Source of the DNA: Owenia fusiformis | Lineage: Eukaryota > Annelida > Polychaeta > Sabellida > Oweniidae | Assembly (NCBI GenBank): GCA_903813345.2 | Contig: CAIIXF020000002.1 | Coordinates: forward strand, 26,302,455-26,366,454 | Reading direction: 5' to 3' | DNA length: 64,000 bases | Shown: in pieces, positions 25,801 through 40,800 of the stretch | Layout of the letters: each line of letters begins with the position of its first letter | Numbering within the stretch: the stretch's first letter is position 1 | Notes under the pieces: model-generated | What the model saw: the letters and a program-made list of their open reading frames with translations, nothing else | What the model was told of the DNA's origin: nothing | Database searches by the model: none | Translations under genes and position numbers: made by a program

Positions 25801-28800
25801 TATACTGCTGTGTACATACATCTGATATCAGGAAACATCGTTTTTTCACAACTGGGATTTCACAAGAGATATCATGATCATTATATAACACAATCATGTG
25901 AGAATATTTGTAGGATTTTATGTAATTAATTAATGCGTGCTACATGGTGATGACACGTCGCTACGTGTGATTTAAAGAGGAACGTAAGATTTGCACTTTT
26001 CACCTCAGTAGTTCTACGAAGATTAGATGCTGATAATAAATACTATAGCAGGTATTTGTTCGGTTACGGCATTCCACTACATGATTTGATATTTTCAGTA
26101 ATTAGCTGGCCGACTATTGAAAGACATTTAAGTGAAAAATTGCATAAAACACCTGGGTTCCGAGATATTTCGATCTTCCTTTTGTACCTGGATCTGCTAT
26201 AATTAAATATTCTATACCTGGTTTAAAAGAAAGTAGATACTATATCCTAATGGTTGCAAATTGAATTATGAAACTTGCATTAAGTTAACCATCCCCTCTG
26301 TGAAAGTAAACGAGGGTCCGGGATGTATGGTTAGCCTGACATGTACCAATCCTGTTGCTGTCGATAGAGACATCGGAGAAACGGAGGAATAAAATAACAA
26401 GAAAGAGTCTGACATTTCACTTAACTCTCACGCAAGTTGGCAACAGAATAAGAATCATTACTTGTGTAGTGGTCATACTGCCATAGGCGATAAATATGTG
26501 GATAGAAGGCATGATGATGATGGAAACGATGCAGCTTCTCGCGATGATAATTATATCACAGATTCAGGTATGGGTATTTGTGTCGTGATAACATATCCGT
26601 GTCGATTCGACGTCAGAGTAAAAAATGCAATCGCGCATTGAAACAACATAGTTTATATTTGAAACAATGTTTTCCCACCCGATCTTATTTTATCAAATAC
26701 ACCAAATGGCAACTTACAAATTCTGCAATTTAGATACTAGCTTGATTAAACAGTACTTTTCTGATAAATACATATAATGTTTATATTGAGAATGTTTATG
26801 AGAACAAAACAATATACTAGGTCGTTCAATAAGTTCGCGGAAAATGCTCTCGTCGAAATACAAAAGGGCTAATCTGATGATCTATGTATTAGACTACGGC
26901 CCACTCTGATAATTGTAACTCCTTCCTTACATGAAAGGTTACACATTCCAACCTATTTCAAACCATCTGTATGATGATACTAGACACTTTCTGGGTAGTT
27001 GGACTTTCTATAGGGGTGGCAGACGTCCCTCAGAACAATTTATACCCCTACCCCCAAAAAACCATGGGGGTACTTTAATACCACCCAATAAAAAGAATAC
27101 TAATGCATGTCAGATATTCATTGTTTTATATTATGTAGGGCATGTTATGGTTAGTAAGTGCCAGAAATCTCCAATCTCTAACTGATATGGTTACCATAGA
27201 AACAGTATTTATATCTTGAAATATTCTCAATTTGACCCCCTCCCAAATGTGTCCTTTTGATCTCAAAGTGAAATATTTGCAAATCTGTTTGGATTTTATG
27301 GCTGCTACTTTGTCAAAAATTGTATCAATATGTATATTTTAACATTTAAATGCTGAAAAGTGTTCATAATGATCCTATAAATCAATAATATTTATCAAAT
27401 ATAGTCACACATAGCTCCTTTTAGGGAAAAGTGGGCGTGGCACTTTTTGGTACGTGTGTACTTGTTGCAGCATTAAATGAAAAATACATATTATACTAAC
27501 AACAATTGACATTTAATTAGCATCTACTTATGTTATGTAACATTGTAATATGTTCATTATCATTATAAGACACTTTAAATATTTTATATAAGTGTTATCC
27601 TGACCCTTCCCTTTATCCCTACACCCTTCAAGGTGGGCATTGCCAATCGTGTCAAGTTAACATTTCTGTTTGATTTATTTTTACCATAGACAAGGTACAA
27701 AAGCTTTACTATGAGTACTGACCTTATTAGGTGCTAAACTGATGAATGGATAGGTAGATGGCAGCACTTGTGCTGGTTGGACTACACGCTAGCATCTACC
27801 ATAGACACATATTGATTTACCATATTTGTTATTTTGGATTAAAGTAAAACTGCTTTCGCATCAAACTCAATGAGATTCAGATTGTGTTTGAAACTAGATG
27901 ATCTTCAGATTTTGTGTGAACCTTAAATTCATGACAATCAAAAGAATTCAACATTTAGGAAGTCAACATTAAGATTTTTAACATCGTCTCAATGAGAATT
28001 TAGCCCGACCTTTTTCAGAAAGTTAAAGATCATAGAAAATTGAACATAATCAAAGTTCCTCAGTAGAACATTTAATCTCCTAAAATCACATTAAAACTAT
28101 ATCAGCAATATTTCCAAGCTAAATAGTATAAAAACTTCTATCACATCATTTGCAACGTTTTCATTATTCGATAGTTCAACCCTATATGAATTATTGATGA
28201 TTTTAAAAGTGCAAGGAATCTAAATGAATCAGGGAAGCCAGTGATATGTATTTGCCTTATTAATTGTTGACTTATACAATGAAATAGACCTAGATGCAAG
28301 TAGAAATAATCTTGCTTTACATCATTAAAAATTCAAAATTCAGTCAAATAAGTGATATCATATTTGAAATCTTCATGTATAATTACATTTCTTCATGCAA
28401 TAAGTTAACCTTTTAGTGAGTAGTTGTGACTAATGTAATCATGTACTTATACAATTTGTCAGTAAAAGTTATTTATCCTATACTTAGTGTTATAGGTAAA
28501 TAAAACGCATGAATATAATTGATACCTTAGGTCAGTGGGGATATACATGTACTGCATATCCCGCTTTATCCCATACTTGGTCGTGTTTCAGGTACATAAA
28601 GCAGGTTTGTAAAAACTTATATTTTCATCAGCAGGCAGATATAGCTTTATGTCCCGTTGCGAGTGGGCAGATATAGTATATCTGCCCACTCCGTCATAAT
28701 CGCCCTCGGGCAGATATATTATATTTGCCTCGGGATAGTCTCAATATCCTGAACCTCATATAGGATAATCTCTATGTATCGCCAGGTTAATCACCCGCTC

Positions 28801-31800
28801 AGTAATCCCCTGCAGGAATTTCATTCTGTGCAATTTTTCATATTTTCGTATTTTAGTATATGATAAATAATTTTGGGTACAAGGTATAACCCTTGGGAAA
28901 TACAATATTCTACCCTCAACCCCTCGGGGAGGTATATTGTATTTCCCTCAGATATATTGTATTTCCCTGTATTAAAAACTTACCATTAATTAAACCTCAT
29001 ATATAATGCACACGATTTTAAATTAGAATCAAAACTATGAATTAGTGATATCCATGTTTCTAACGAAAGCATGAATTTGAAAGAAACAAACATTCTACTC
29101 ATATGGTATAAAGATATTACCAGTTGTGTCCATTTTAGATTTGATTGAAGAACTTCATTAGAGGCAATTTTGAAATTACAATATATTAAAAGAGGCTCTG
29201 TTGCTTAGATGGGAGAATCAATTAGCTGCATTGTTCAGTTTATGACAAAACTGATGTTTAGTGTTACTTTCATGAACACCCATCCTGTAAAATAGCATTT
29301 GGAATCTAGTAGTTTGTATATAGATGAATTAGATAAGGCATTGTCGAGGGAAAATATCCAACAAGATCCAACTTAGAGTTTGGTTTTTCTTACTAAGTTC
29401 CATTACAACTTTTGGTCCTTTCCCTTTGGCACTAGTGCTTATACTGTATATTTACTAGTTTGCTCATGAAATTAGGTATACTTTAACTTGAAACAATTTG
29501 TAACACTCAATTTTTGGGGTTTGGAGATCGAAGTAATAATGATGAAAAACAAGTAATTTTAAAATATTTATGTTTTACCCAAATTTTTAAAGATTTTTGT
29601 TAGCCTTTGTTTTGTTTGTTTTATTCTCAAATAAATCATGGTCATCAATTCTATTGTGACATAATCATCATTTACCAAATTTAAAATTAAATATTACTAG
29701 TTAGAGAATGTGATTTCTTACTTTAGGTTATATTTATATCCCGATTTATATGTATAATAATAATTGATGAAGACGAATAGAGATTATCCTCTATGAGGTT
29801 CAGGGTATTAGAATTATCCCGAGGCCAATATAATATATCTGGCCTAGGGTCGTTGGTCCCGAGAGAAGATATTTTCTATTGGCCAAAGGCCTTAGGTCCT
29901 GAGGGAAGATATATTATATTCGCCAAGGGATAATCCTAATAACATGAACTGACTATAGGATGATCTGTTTATCCCATATCAATCTTTCTTATCTGGTTCA
30001 CATTGTTCAATAACCCAGATGCGAGTAGAAATAATCTTGATTTACGTCATTAAAAATTCAAAATTCAGTCAAAGTAATATCGTATTTGAAATCTACATGT
30101 AAAATTACATCTAGAAATGTGGTTTTAAAAAGTGTTTATCAACTTTGAAAAATTACTTTTCTTCGAATATGTGACTTCTAGCTCGGGGAGATTCCCCATA
30201 GACCCCATGCTATAAAATCACAAAAATGAAATATCTTTTCTTTTAGTGGACAGATTGTATTGTATTGTTGTATTTTGTTTACCACCAATGAAGGTGAGCA
30301 ATACCTCTTGGGTATGTCCCGTATATATACGGTCGTAATTTACGTAATTAGCATGGAAGATAGACCCAGAAACCCCTCCTTGAAGGAGCCCTGTGTTCTT
30401 TTATGTGCACATATACATAGACATATAAGTACACACCACAGCCTTTTTGTACGAGTTGCGGACCACTCAGTCAAACACCCTGAAGTACTTCACGCAAACA
30501 AGCAAATTTAGTCTTGCCTGAACCGGGGATCGAATCCGGGACCTATTGCGTAAGAGGTACCTGCGCTACCGCTGAGCTACACGGGTGGACTATAATATTT
30601 TGCTTTACTGGACATATTTTCATTAGTATAAGTATTAGACACATAAGGGTTATATAAACATTGAGTCACTTAAATTGATAATATTCAAGTTTAAGGGAAC
30701 TTTCTTATATACCTGCCATGTTAATTGACCCGAATCAGCCACCTGGTGGTGAAACTGGTAACTACCTACTCGCATTTGGGTAATTGGCCAGAGTTAGAAA
30801 GAATTCAACCATATGAATGTATTCATGTCTAATTTTGTTTTCTTGGCCTTAGGAGGATTCTCCTGTTTTTTAAGTATTCATCCACATATTCTCGAATCAT
30901 TGATTATTAACATATGTATTAAGTATGCTACTTCCCTCATTGCTAATCATACACAAATGATGATTATGACTTAGTGGCCAGGTGTAATATATCTGCCCTC
31001 TCAGGCCGGGACATTAGCTATATCTGCCCGCTGATAAAAATATAAGTATTTATAAACCTGCTATATGTATCTGAAACATGTCCAAGTATGGGACAAATGT
31101 ATCTACTTTTTTTGATTTCATACACTAAACAGATTTGTTTAGGAATAATTTGAAGTATTTCAAAAACATATACTGAACCACTATTGAAGGAATCATTGAA
31201 AATACAGCATATCAGAAACATGTGTAAATTGTTTATCTTGCAATTATTTTGCTAAATACTAATAGAAATTATACTGTACCTTCCAGAGAATAGCTTTTTT
31301 GTTGTTAACTATGAGCCAATGAATGAATGGATGCATTTTATTAACTGCAAAATGATGCTCTATGCAATTGATACGAAAAATTAATTTTGCCATATTAGAA
31401 TCAAGTATAATCTTTAATCCATTGGATAGATCATGCATTGCCTGATGTTGAGGTATTGATAAAAGAATCAGCAAGTGTCTGACAAAATAGATTTTAGTGT
31501 TATGTATTAGGCAAAATATTAGGAAGGGTATAAATGGTCTCCAATCTTTCTAGTTTTGAGTATTACGTCTTCTTGCTTTGATTCAAACTTTCCTCGGTCA
31601 CTATTTGTAACCCCTCCCTCCTTCCCCATTTAGGCCATGGATATGAAGATGATTTAGAGGTTATGTGAAGGATACTAGGGAAGGGTTAATAGCCATAGTT
31701 ATATTAGTTCATTTAAGTTTAATCATAAATGTTATACAATTCACACTAGCAACAAATATCATACCAAAAGGATCGAACTGTTCATTACTTTTCAATTACA

Positions 31801-34800
31801 GTAAACATGGTAAAATGGTTCTAAATATTGAAGCCTGTTGAACAAGCATATTAATTAATTGTAACTCATAGCTCTAGATGACTTGAACTTATCCATTCAT
31901 ATTCTAGGAACAAGTCAATGAATAAGTAAGACTTGACTCTTGACAGACTTAAAAGACCGAGGACCCTATAAGACTTAAACTAAAAGTTAATTTGACCATT
32001 GATGACCTATGATAGGGAAGGGTCAGGATAACACTTATATAAAATATTTAAAGTGTCTAATAATGATAATGAACATATTACAATGTTACACAACATTAGT
32101 AGATGCTAATTAAATGTCAATTATTGTTAGTGTAATCTGAATCTTTCATTTAATGCTGCAACAAGCGCACAAGTACCAAAAAGTGCCACGCCCACTTTTC
32201 CCTGAAAGCAGCTATGTGTGACTATATTTGATAAATATTATTGATTTATAGGATCATTATATCAACTTTTAAGTGTTTTAGTGTTAATATAGACATAATA
32301 TTACAAATTTTGACAAAGTAGCAGCCATAAAATCTAAACAGATTTTGAAATATTTCACTTTGAGAACAAAGGGACACATTTGGGAGGGGGTCAAATTGAG
32401 AATATTTCGAGATATAAATACTGTTTCTATGGTAACCATATAAGTTAGAGATTGGAAATTTCTGGCACTTATTAACCATAACATGCTCTACCCAATATAA
32501 AACAATGAATATCTGACATGCATTAGTATTCTTTTTATTGGGTGGTATTAAAGTACCCCCATGGTTTTTTGGGGGTAGGGGTATATATTGGTCTGAGGGC
32601 CGTCTGCCACCCCTATGGAAACTCCAACTACCCAGAAAGTGTCCAGTATAGTCATACAGATGGTTTGAAATAGGTTGGAATGTGTAACCTTTCATGTAAG
32701 GAAGGTTGCATTTCTAGAGCACTTCTACAGAATGGGTTACAGTCTATATTGTTTGCTTATTACTTTGTTGACATACCAGGCGGTACCCTTTGGCCTTCGC
32801 AAAGACGAATTCATGTGCAGAACAGTATATATGTCTCAGTATACCTCATAAACCAAACGTCGATACTATTTGTCATTCATTTTATTAGTCCGGCTCCTGG
32901 TTGTATTGTAATTTAATTTTACTTGATTCCCACGCGGGATTAGAATGTATTCTGATGCATAGTAATTTGCTGTATTATTGCTCATGGAAGTGCGACTTCT
33001 GCGGAAAAGATTTCCCAAACCTTTCAGGACTATAGTATTCTAAAGAATATAATTTGATTATTTGAAGGTTATGTAAATATAGATATATAACTGTGAAAAG
33101 AATACATCATATGCTAAAATATTGAAAATAAGCGTTAAGAGTGGTTATTTGTAGGTTTCCCTCATCCCAACGCAGGGGTTATAATCCACTCTGTTCCCTA
33201 AAAAGTGGACGATACCTGGACCCCTTCGTTTGGAAGATGGAGGTCTCGAGTTCAATTCCAATTTTTATTGCATATATTTTTCTCATTAGCGTGATCATGG
33301 GATCTGTTTCCGTATTTAAACAATACCTCATATTAGTATGTGAAATTATGGTGCATCAAAGCCTTGTATTGTATTCAGAGGCACAGTCCACTTTACGTTG
33401 TTCATCTATCTGTTCGGAATATGTTCTTATCTGAAACGCTATACTTACCATTGTAGAAAATCAATGATTTCCGTATTCTGCCTACAAAATAGACAAACAG
33501 CGAACCCCGTTAGCATATAAACCCAATTTCCTCTCAAATCGGGATCTTTGACTTGGCGCCTGAATTCATGTTTTTATAAGTTCATAGAATACGAGTTAAT
33601 ATACACAGACCAATACATCATCTTTTTATTGAATAAGTTAGTCTTAATTTGCAGATGCAAGGAAATTAAAATTTTGACAATTGAGTAGTTTGTCTCGAAT
33701 TTGAAATCACACTAAACTAAACAAAATTATTATGAATGAAGAAGATACTAAAAAGGACCGCGTTGGATAATTTACATCAAATGATCAGCAGTTAGAGCGT
33801 GTTATCCATCCCCAAACGCAGGGCTGCGAAACTCGTTCCTCCTTTTTTGGATATTGGAGCCCTGCAGTCGGAGGATGATGTTCTCAAATATATCATTTTA
33901 TTGGGATACGGTTATTAATAAGCAGATGCTAGGCAAAGGACATCGAGTATGTTATTAGGGTTCCTAATAGATTCTGTCAAAACTAGTCCATGGGGATACA
34001 CTGAATTAACCAGTTTATTGATAGGACGGTCGGGTCGAATCCTGCAATCTGTTGAGCATAATCTAAACTAAGTTAGCAATGCGTTTACACTGCACGCATT
34101 GAAGCTATGAAGCTCTCTTTTAAGAAGCGAATTCGAACGAATGCAAAGGGTATAATAATGCACTTACACCCCAGTCACATTTCCTACGGCGACCTTGCGG
34201 TCTATCATTTCTGCGGCCAGTAGCTTTTCTACGCTCGCCGCAGAATTTCTGCGCTCTCATACTTTTGCAGTCACATTTCCCACGGCAGCCACACGGTGAA
34301 TTTAAGATTTCTGTTGATAAATAATACTTTTTTTTATTTTATTTACCGTGGGTTAGGTAACTCCCCAGTCACATTTGTCGCAATGTGACTGCAAAAGTAT
34401 GAGAGCGCAGAAATTCCACGGCGAGCGTAGAAATGTTACTGGCCGCAGAAATGATAGACCGCAAGGTCGCCGTAGGAAATGGGACTGGGGTGTAGTGTAT
34501 CGCAAAAATGTTGTATTATTGGTATTAAAAATGGATAGGATATTTTTTTACAATTTGTAAGTAATTATCCCTAAAACTCTATTAACCCAACGCCGCTGCA
34601 GGCAAATCTCTTAGGAAATCAAGTAGAAAGGGCAAGTTACTGAATCGGCCTTGAGATTACAGTGGCAAACCTTTAAGACGTTTTAAATATGTTTTTGGCC
34701 TATATTTGATATGCTGGCGCTGAATTCCTTAAAAATAAATTATTTTTCGAGAAAAGCAGATGACTTAGAAAGACAAAATTCAGGACAAAAGAATATCTGC

Positions 34801-37800
34801 AAGTGATTAAATGGAAAACATAGTCTGAGTGAATATGTCACGAGAAACATATTCCGGGTGATGGTCAAATTTTAAGTCGGCATGATCGCCTTTAAGAAAA
34901 AAACATGACTAGGATAAAAAGGTCCATGATTCCTCTCAGAATATTCAATATCTGTACCAAAGAATTTAATTAGACCGGATGTAGTTCATGTTTCTTCCTG
35001 CAACATATCGACAAGTGTCTGATCACTTGCCTGTCTTAAAACCATTAGGCCATTTCGCCAGTTATTAATAATTCCTCAAATCCCCGCAATGTTCCTGTCA
35101 AAGACCCTGTGGAGCCTGTTCAGTTCTTAGAGTAGTCGCATCAAAGAGGTTTATCGACTAGTATGTTAATAATGTCTTTAACTTCGTTTCTACTTGCCAA
35201 TACCCATGCTACCTCCGCATTATGTCTTATTTAATATTATTCATAAATGCAAACCTAATACATTGTCTAGTACGATGTGCAGTTAATGCCCACGTGGTCC
35301 CCAATGGACTCATCTGAAGATATATCTGCACGATGAAAATTGTTATGTTATTTCCATATTTTAGTTGTTTACATACAACTTATGATTGTGAAATATTTAA
35401 TTCAAAATCAAATTATTCTAAGACTTATTAAAATGTCCCCAAAATAAATTTGATCGGAGGGCAAGTCTCAAAAATTACTCTGAAGAAAAAAATCGTATAC
35501 ATCTTTTAGTACCATATATACGATACGAAGTGAATGCAATTGACTTGACTCATGCATTAGGTGTAATCCTATTCCAGGATATAAAGCACTAAGGCATTTA
35601 ATCCTCCTTGAATGTTAAACATCTACTAATGATGTCCAATCTACATGTCAACCTGAACCTTCACTGCCTTTCTTGGGAATTGAACGCCGATTTAAACAAA
35701 GATGTTTTCAGGCTACATATCATGTTGTCTCTGTTGAATAATTCCAATCGCTAACTGTGTAGGTATAAAGCATTTTAAAATTTGAAAATTCGGGAATACA
35801 TTTTATTCCCGAATTTTCACTCTACACTCAATGTAGAAAAACACCCATACGAGGGCGTTCGGTAAACTCCTCGCTGCTTTCGAACATTCAATGTTAATCA
35901 TAACTTCAATATAAATAGATTTCCATGGTTTTGCAGAAATGAAGGGTTAGACATTGTTTAATCCTAGTGCGTTAAATACTTTTTGGGATATTAGGGGTTT
36001 GTTTTTTCTTAAAACTGTTGGCGTGGTGTTGAATGTTTCTTTTCATGCCATGTGTGGGTCTAACGTGAGAAATAGTAATCCAAATTATATTATTTTGATT
36101 ACTTAGACTATAATGAACGGAGATTATTAATCTATTCATTTTTATAAATGGTGTATATTGTCGTTAATCCCCCAGTCACATTTGATCTACGGCAAACGTA
36201 AGGTGGCAGTAGCTTCCAAAAATGTGCAGTATGAAATATAGGGATTTGTAGTACGATGTCGATTTTCTGTAACGATTTTTCGTGAAGCTACGGTCGCCGT
36301 ACGCCCTGCCGTAGAGCAAATATGATTGGGGCAAGTAAACCATCGCATTCCCCCACAAGATATACACCTGCGAAAAAAATCTAAACATACACATTAAACA
36401 GATATGGCAAATAAATACATGTAAATCAATCTCACTTTTTCAACTTTACCTGATCGATGATAACAAAGGAGGTTCTGTATGTTCAACCTATTATGTACCA
36501 GTTTTGTTAATGACATATCTTAATTGATCTTGATCATGGAGTATACAGGGTGGGCCAAAAACGATACACAAGTCTAAAGATGAATATTTATGAATATTTA
36601 TGATATATGTTAAATCACATGCCATGTTTTATATTTATTGTTAAGACATGTTATCTTTAAAATGATATACGTATAGCATGGTTTAACATGTATCATATGA
36701 TATTCATCTTTAAACTTAAGCATTGTTTTTGTCCCACTCTTATATATAAACAAATCTTTTTTATTGTCCACATAATAATGCATTACACTCATTTATAATC
36801 AACACCATGTGATTGCATTAACAACAGAGTATGTAGGTTTGCATTTTAAAAATTATCTTTATTTACAGGTCGTCGAGTCATGATATATAAATGGTAAATT
36901 CTCATCGATAGCAAATTTTGGTTTTTTAATATAAATGTTTTTTAAAAGTCTATAAACTTTATTCATCGGTTTATTTTGCACCGATGTCTTATTCTTACAT
37001 AGCACACAGTATAACGATATATATTCATACAATTATATTTTATTGCCAATTGTCAGTACATAATACTTCTATTTTTCAGATCGCTGAGACTTTGAAGGTA
37101 AGCAATATTTAAACAACTTCATGTAGCCTGCACTGTATATAATAGTAACATTTTTTAAAATGAAACACATTTTGTATCTGTGAATAGGAAAGCAAGGTAA
37201 AAACTATTAAAGGGTGACGCATATCGTTTAGCAAATCGAACGCTCGTTTCTGGTGTTGCTCACCGTTTAGTATAAAAGGCCCGATCCCGGAATAATACTC
37301 AAGGGTTCACAGGTTTGAGGTCGTTGTGTCAACAGTCAACACCTCTAACTGTTATATAGCATAAGTATATTATAGATCGTCACACATTTATAAAAGGGTG
37401 ATTTTTATTTTGACAAATCAATTCCACATTTATGGGCGAAGTTTCAGGATCATCTATTTGTGTATAATAAGGAAATATTGGCATCTAAATTTCTCCATAA
37501 CGTAATAGCACACAACTTGGCATATGAAATATCCTACAAATGAAACAAAGCAAGACAATCCGGTTTCTAATGCAAGGATTTATATTAGCTGTTGTACATG
37601 TATTCTTTGAACGCAATCACTCTTTGGATAACGTTTTCAAAATCATTATAAACGGATTACTTTATCTCAAAGACAATTTCAATAAAAACTGGATTTTACA
37701 GAACTCCCCTTATTTCTTAAAAATGGACTGATCCAGTTGATTCGCCTAGAGCCGCCATATTGTTTTTATACGGGATGCTAATCGGAACCCTTTAACAAGT

Positions 37801-40800
37801 TCAAGTTCACAGATACATGTAGATAAAATGTAGAAAATGAAAGAAGATACGTTATATTCAGACTATATAAGAATGGAGAACAGTAAAACCTGTGTATAGT
37901 GAACATTTTTTTGCCAAGAAGGTGTTCACTACAGTAAGGCTTTGATTTCGCGGCATCTTGCCGCATTTTTAACATGGGAGTCAATGGGTGGAAAACGATT
38001 TTGCCGAAAAAATGTTCACTGTGGATAGGTGTTCACTAGGTGTTCACTAGAGACACAGGTTTTACTGTATATGGGCTTAAACAGTTTGAATCCTAAATAA
38101 AGAAACATCTTAATGTCATCACATCATCTTACATATTAAGATGTATCTGATGGTTGTAATATTTTTACTTGGCAAATATATGAATTAGAAACAAACTGAT
38201 GCTAATCAATAACCCAATATCTTATATATTAGTGCTACCAACAAAACATCGACCTGACCATAGGTCTCCAGGATTGCGGCCCGAACGATACGAGTGTATG
38301 TGTATCGTATACGAACAACCAGGGAGAAAAACATTATTTGTGCACATCTCTGCACTCGGTTGATGAGTGTGTCAATACCTTCCAGGTGATCTCTGCAATT
38401 TGTTAGCATCTTGCGAATGGCCTGGCTTGGAATGGGAAATACACAATGCTTTGTATATTCCTAACCGTTCATCCACATGCACGTGTTTTTATCCATTACC
38501 ACTACAAACAATACTTTGAATTGATACTTTGGAAGATCTAACCTTGGATATTGATAGCATGAATTGTGTTACGATTAAACGATCGAACACCCCCTCCCCA
38601 ACTAAAATACCTTAATTTCAATGTGTGATGATGCATGTAAACTAAAACAACTAACACACTATCTTGCAGTGCCATGAAGGAAAACGGAGAGAAGCGAATG
38701 AAGAAACAGGTTACCCTCTTGTTGAATGTCAGCCAGACGACGACACATGCGCCGCCTATCGAGCGCCATCACAAACAACAACATATTATCTTTGTTTCAA
38801 TGACCGAACCATGGAAAATAAGTGTCGTATTTTCTTGGAGGTAAAAAATGATCTTAAATAAACTAATTTGATAAGAAAGTTCATATTAAGTTCACTTAAC
38901 AAACATGTAGAAATTATTTAATCTTATTTTTTCATACTGTTAAGAATGGCCTATATATGTATTGGAAAGAGAAACACGAGTAATCGAAATATGACATATA
39001 TAAACAATAAACACTAGCAAACAGATAGATGGCATGCAAAACGCAAATTTTAAAAGATGTTTACTTTTAATGTTGACAATAGAATACAAATTTTTCTAAA
39101 AAACAATAGAATTATAATAGCAAATAGAAAGATAGCATGTAAAACGCAACTTTCACCAGATATTTACTTTAAACATTGACTATCAGAATACAATATTATA
39201 CAGAAAAATGGCATGTAAAACGCAACTTTTAAGATATATTTACTTTTAACGTTGACAATCAGAAACAATATAATCTGAAAAAACGATAGCAAATAGAAAG
39301 ATGGCATGCAAAACGCAACTTTCAGCAAAAATTTACTTTCAACGTTGATAACATGATAGCATATGTATTGCATGTGTATTGCATTTATTGCTTATTGATT
39401 AGTTGATTAATTAGAATGTGATCCACAAGTCATGTATGTTGCCGCATTCTAATGCTTTGAAGTCGATCTCATCTAAAGGGTAGTTAAGCCCAATATAGCC
39501 TACCAGCTAAAAACAATTTAATATGCTAGTTAATAGAATATTTCTAAGGCATTGCAAACTCTTTTGAAAATTGTAAAATACATTATGAAAACGACTCAAT
39601 TCACTATGTTGAGAGTCCGGCATGCACATTTTATTTTGGTCGTCCAGAGGTTGCTTCTCCTCTTTGTAATATTAACTTGCCACGTTCACGCAAGCAAGTA
39701 CAAATGCGAAGATAAACATACCTAGTATATTGTAAAATAGGCGTGTTCTTGATGTATACAAAAACATTATGTACATTATCTATTTCAAGACCCACCCAGC
39801 TGAACTGACCATGAACTATGATAAACGTAATTTCATATGTCTAATATTTCATTATAGATTAATATACAGTTACTCGAAAAAAGATAATTATGAATTACGA
39901 TAATTGCTTACTCGCTTCTTCGAAATCATAATGATATCTCAGTTAAAGATATGAGGTCACCTTATTGTGGACAGAAATATGTAAACATGATACGAGGACA
40001 CTTGCACCTATTCCTTCTCAGCATTTTTATAACTTTACTCAATAGGCTCTAATTTACTGGCTAGACGGTGTAAAATTTATGACTCGGTTAAGGTTCATTA
40101 TTTATATTGAATATGCTACGTTTTCAGTCTCAGGGTCTTCTGGACGTTGTATGCTGCAAGAGTGATGGGTGTAACGGCCCAGGTGGCGGTACTGGGGATA
40201 TAGTCTACCCGAAATCAACATCAGAGCCATCTATATCTATTAATGTAAGGTTTAAATTGTATTCACACATAGCTAGGCGAACTGTGTCCGATTCGAGACG
40301 GTCCAAACACAGTATTCCATATAACTGCAGTGAATTATATAACCAATCACCTTCTTATGTTGTTGTCAAGGTGACACCTTGACTCTACAGAAATAATACT
40401 TTGCAAACTTGACCCTTGCAAAACGTCACATTAAAAGAATGTTCTTTTAATGATTTTGCAATGTGTAAAAATAATTTAAGCCCAAGATTAAATTTATTTT
40501 GGAATGACCATTCCTTTCAGACGTTGTTCTGTAAAATGAACACTTGATGCTGCGCAATTTGTGGATAGCAACACCTCAAGGGAATGGTCAATCCACGTTG
40601 CACCGAGTCAAGAGCTTAAATCCTTAACCATTGTCTGAACTGTATGCCAACCATTCATTCGAAGAATTTATAAGATTAATTATCTGAACGTGCACTGTCA
40701 TGCACAAATATGGTATATGAAGGTCAAAGACATTAAAATATTTCTGTCACAAATCATTTTATCTAATTTGATTGTGAGGATATCAGCAATTCAACAACAT

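Larger units (their letters stand above)
26921..32705. mobile_element. 5.8-kb foldback element with ~700-bp outer arms and nested inner palindromes
   Basis: The outer arms 26921-27625 and 32012-32705 are inverted copies, beginning CCTTCCTTACATGAAAGG. Arms re-pair further in: CATACTTGG...GCAGGCAGATATAGCT near 28570-28645 with its inverse near 31010-31090, and ATTATCCCGAGGCCAATATA near 29820 with its inverse near 29920. The pairing centres are close to 29815-29870, so the whole element is one long imperfect palindrome. Smaller hairpins lie inside, for example AGTGGGCAGATATA-G-TATATCTGCCCACT (28662-28690). No transposase or replicase frame is visible; the matching short frames in both arms (MKGYTFQPISNHLYD) just reflect arm similarity. 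Confidence 0.82.

Noticed and set aside
32246-32695. 149-aa minus-strand frame starting MKGYTFQPISNHLYD, with a similar frame at 26931-27185 (+)
   Set aside because: Two similar peptides at first suggested a gene pair, but they lie in the inverted arms of one foldback; no domain, and the plus-strand version is interrupted.
33140-33270. tRNA-like B box (GAGTTCAATTCC) suggesting a third tRNA-derived repeat
   Set aside because: No convincing A box or anticodon arm; too weak to list as an RNA feature.
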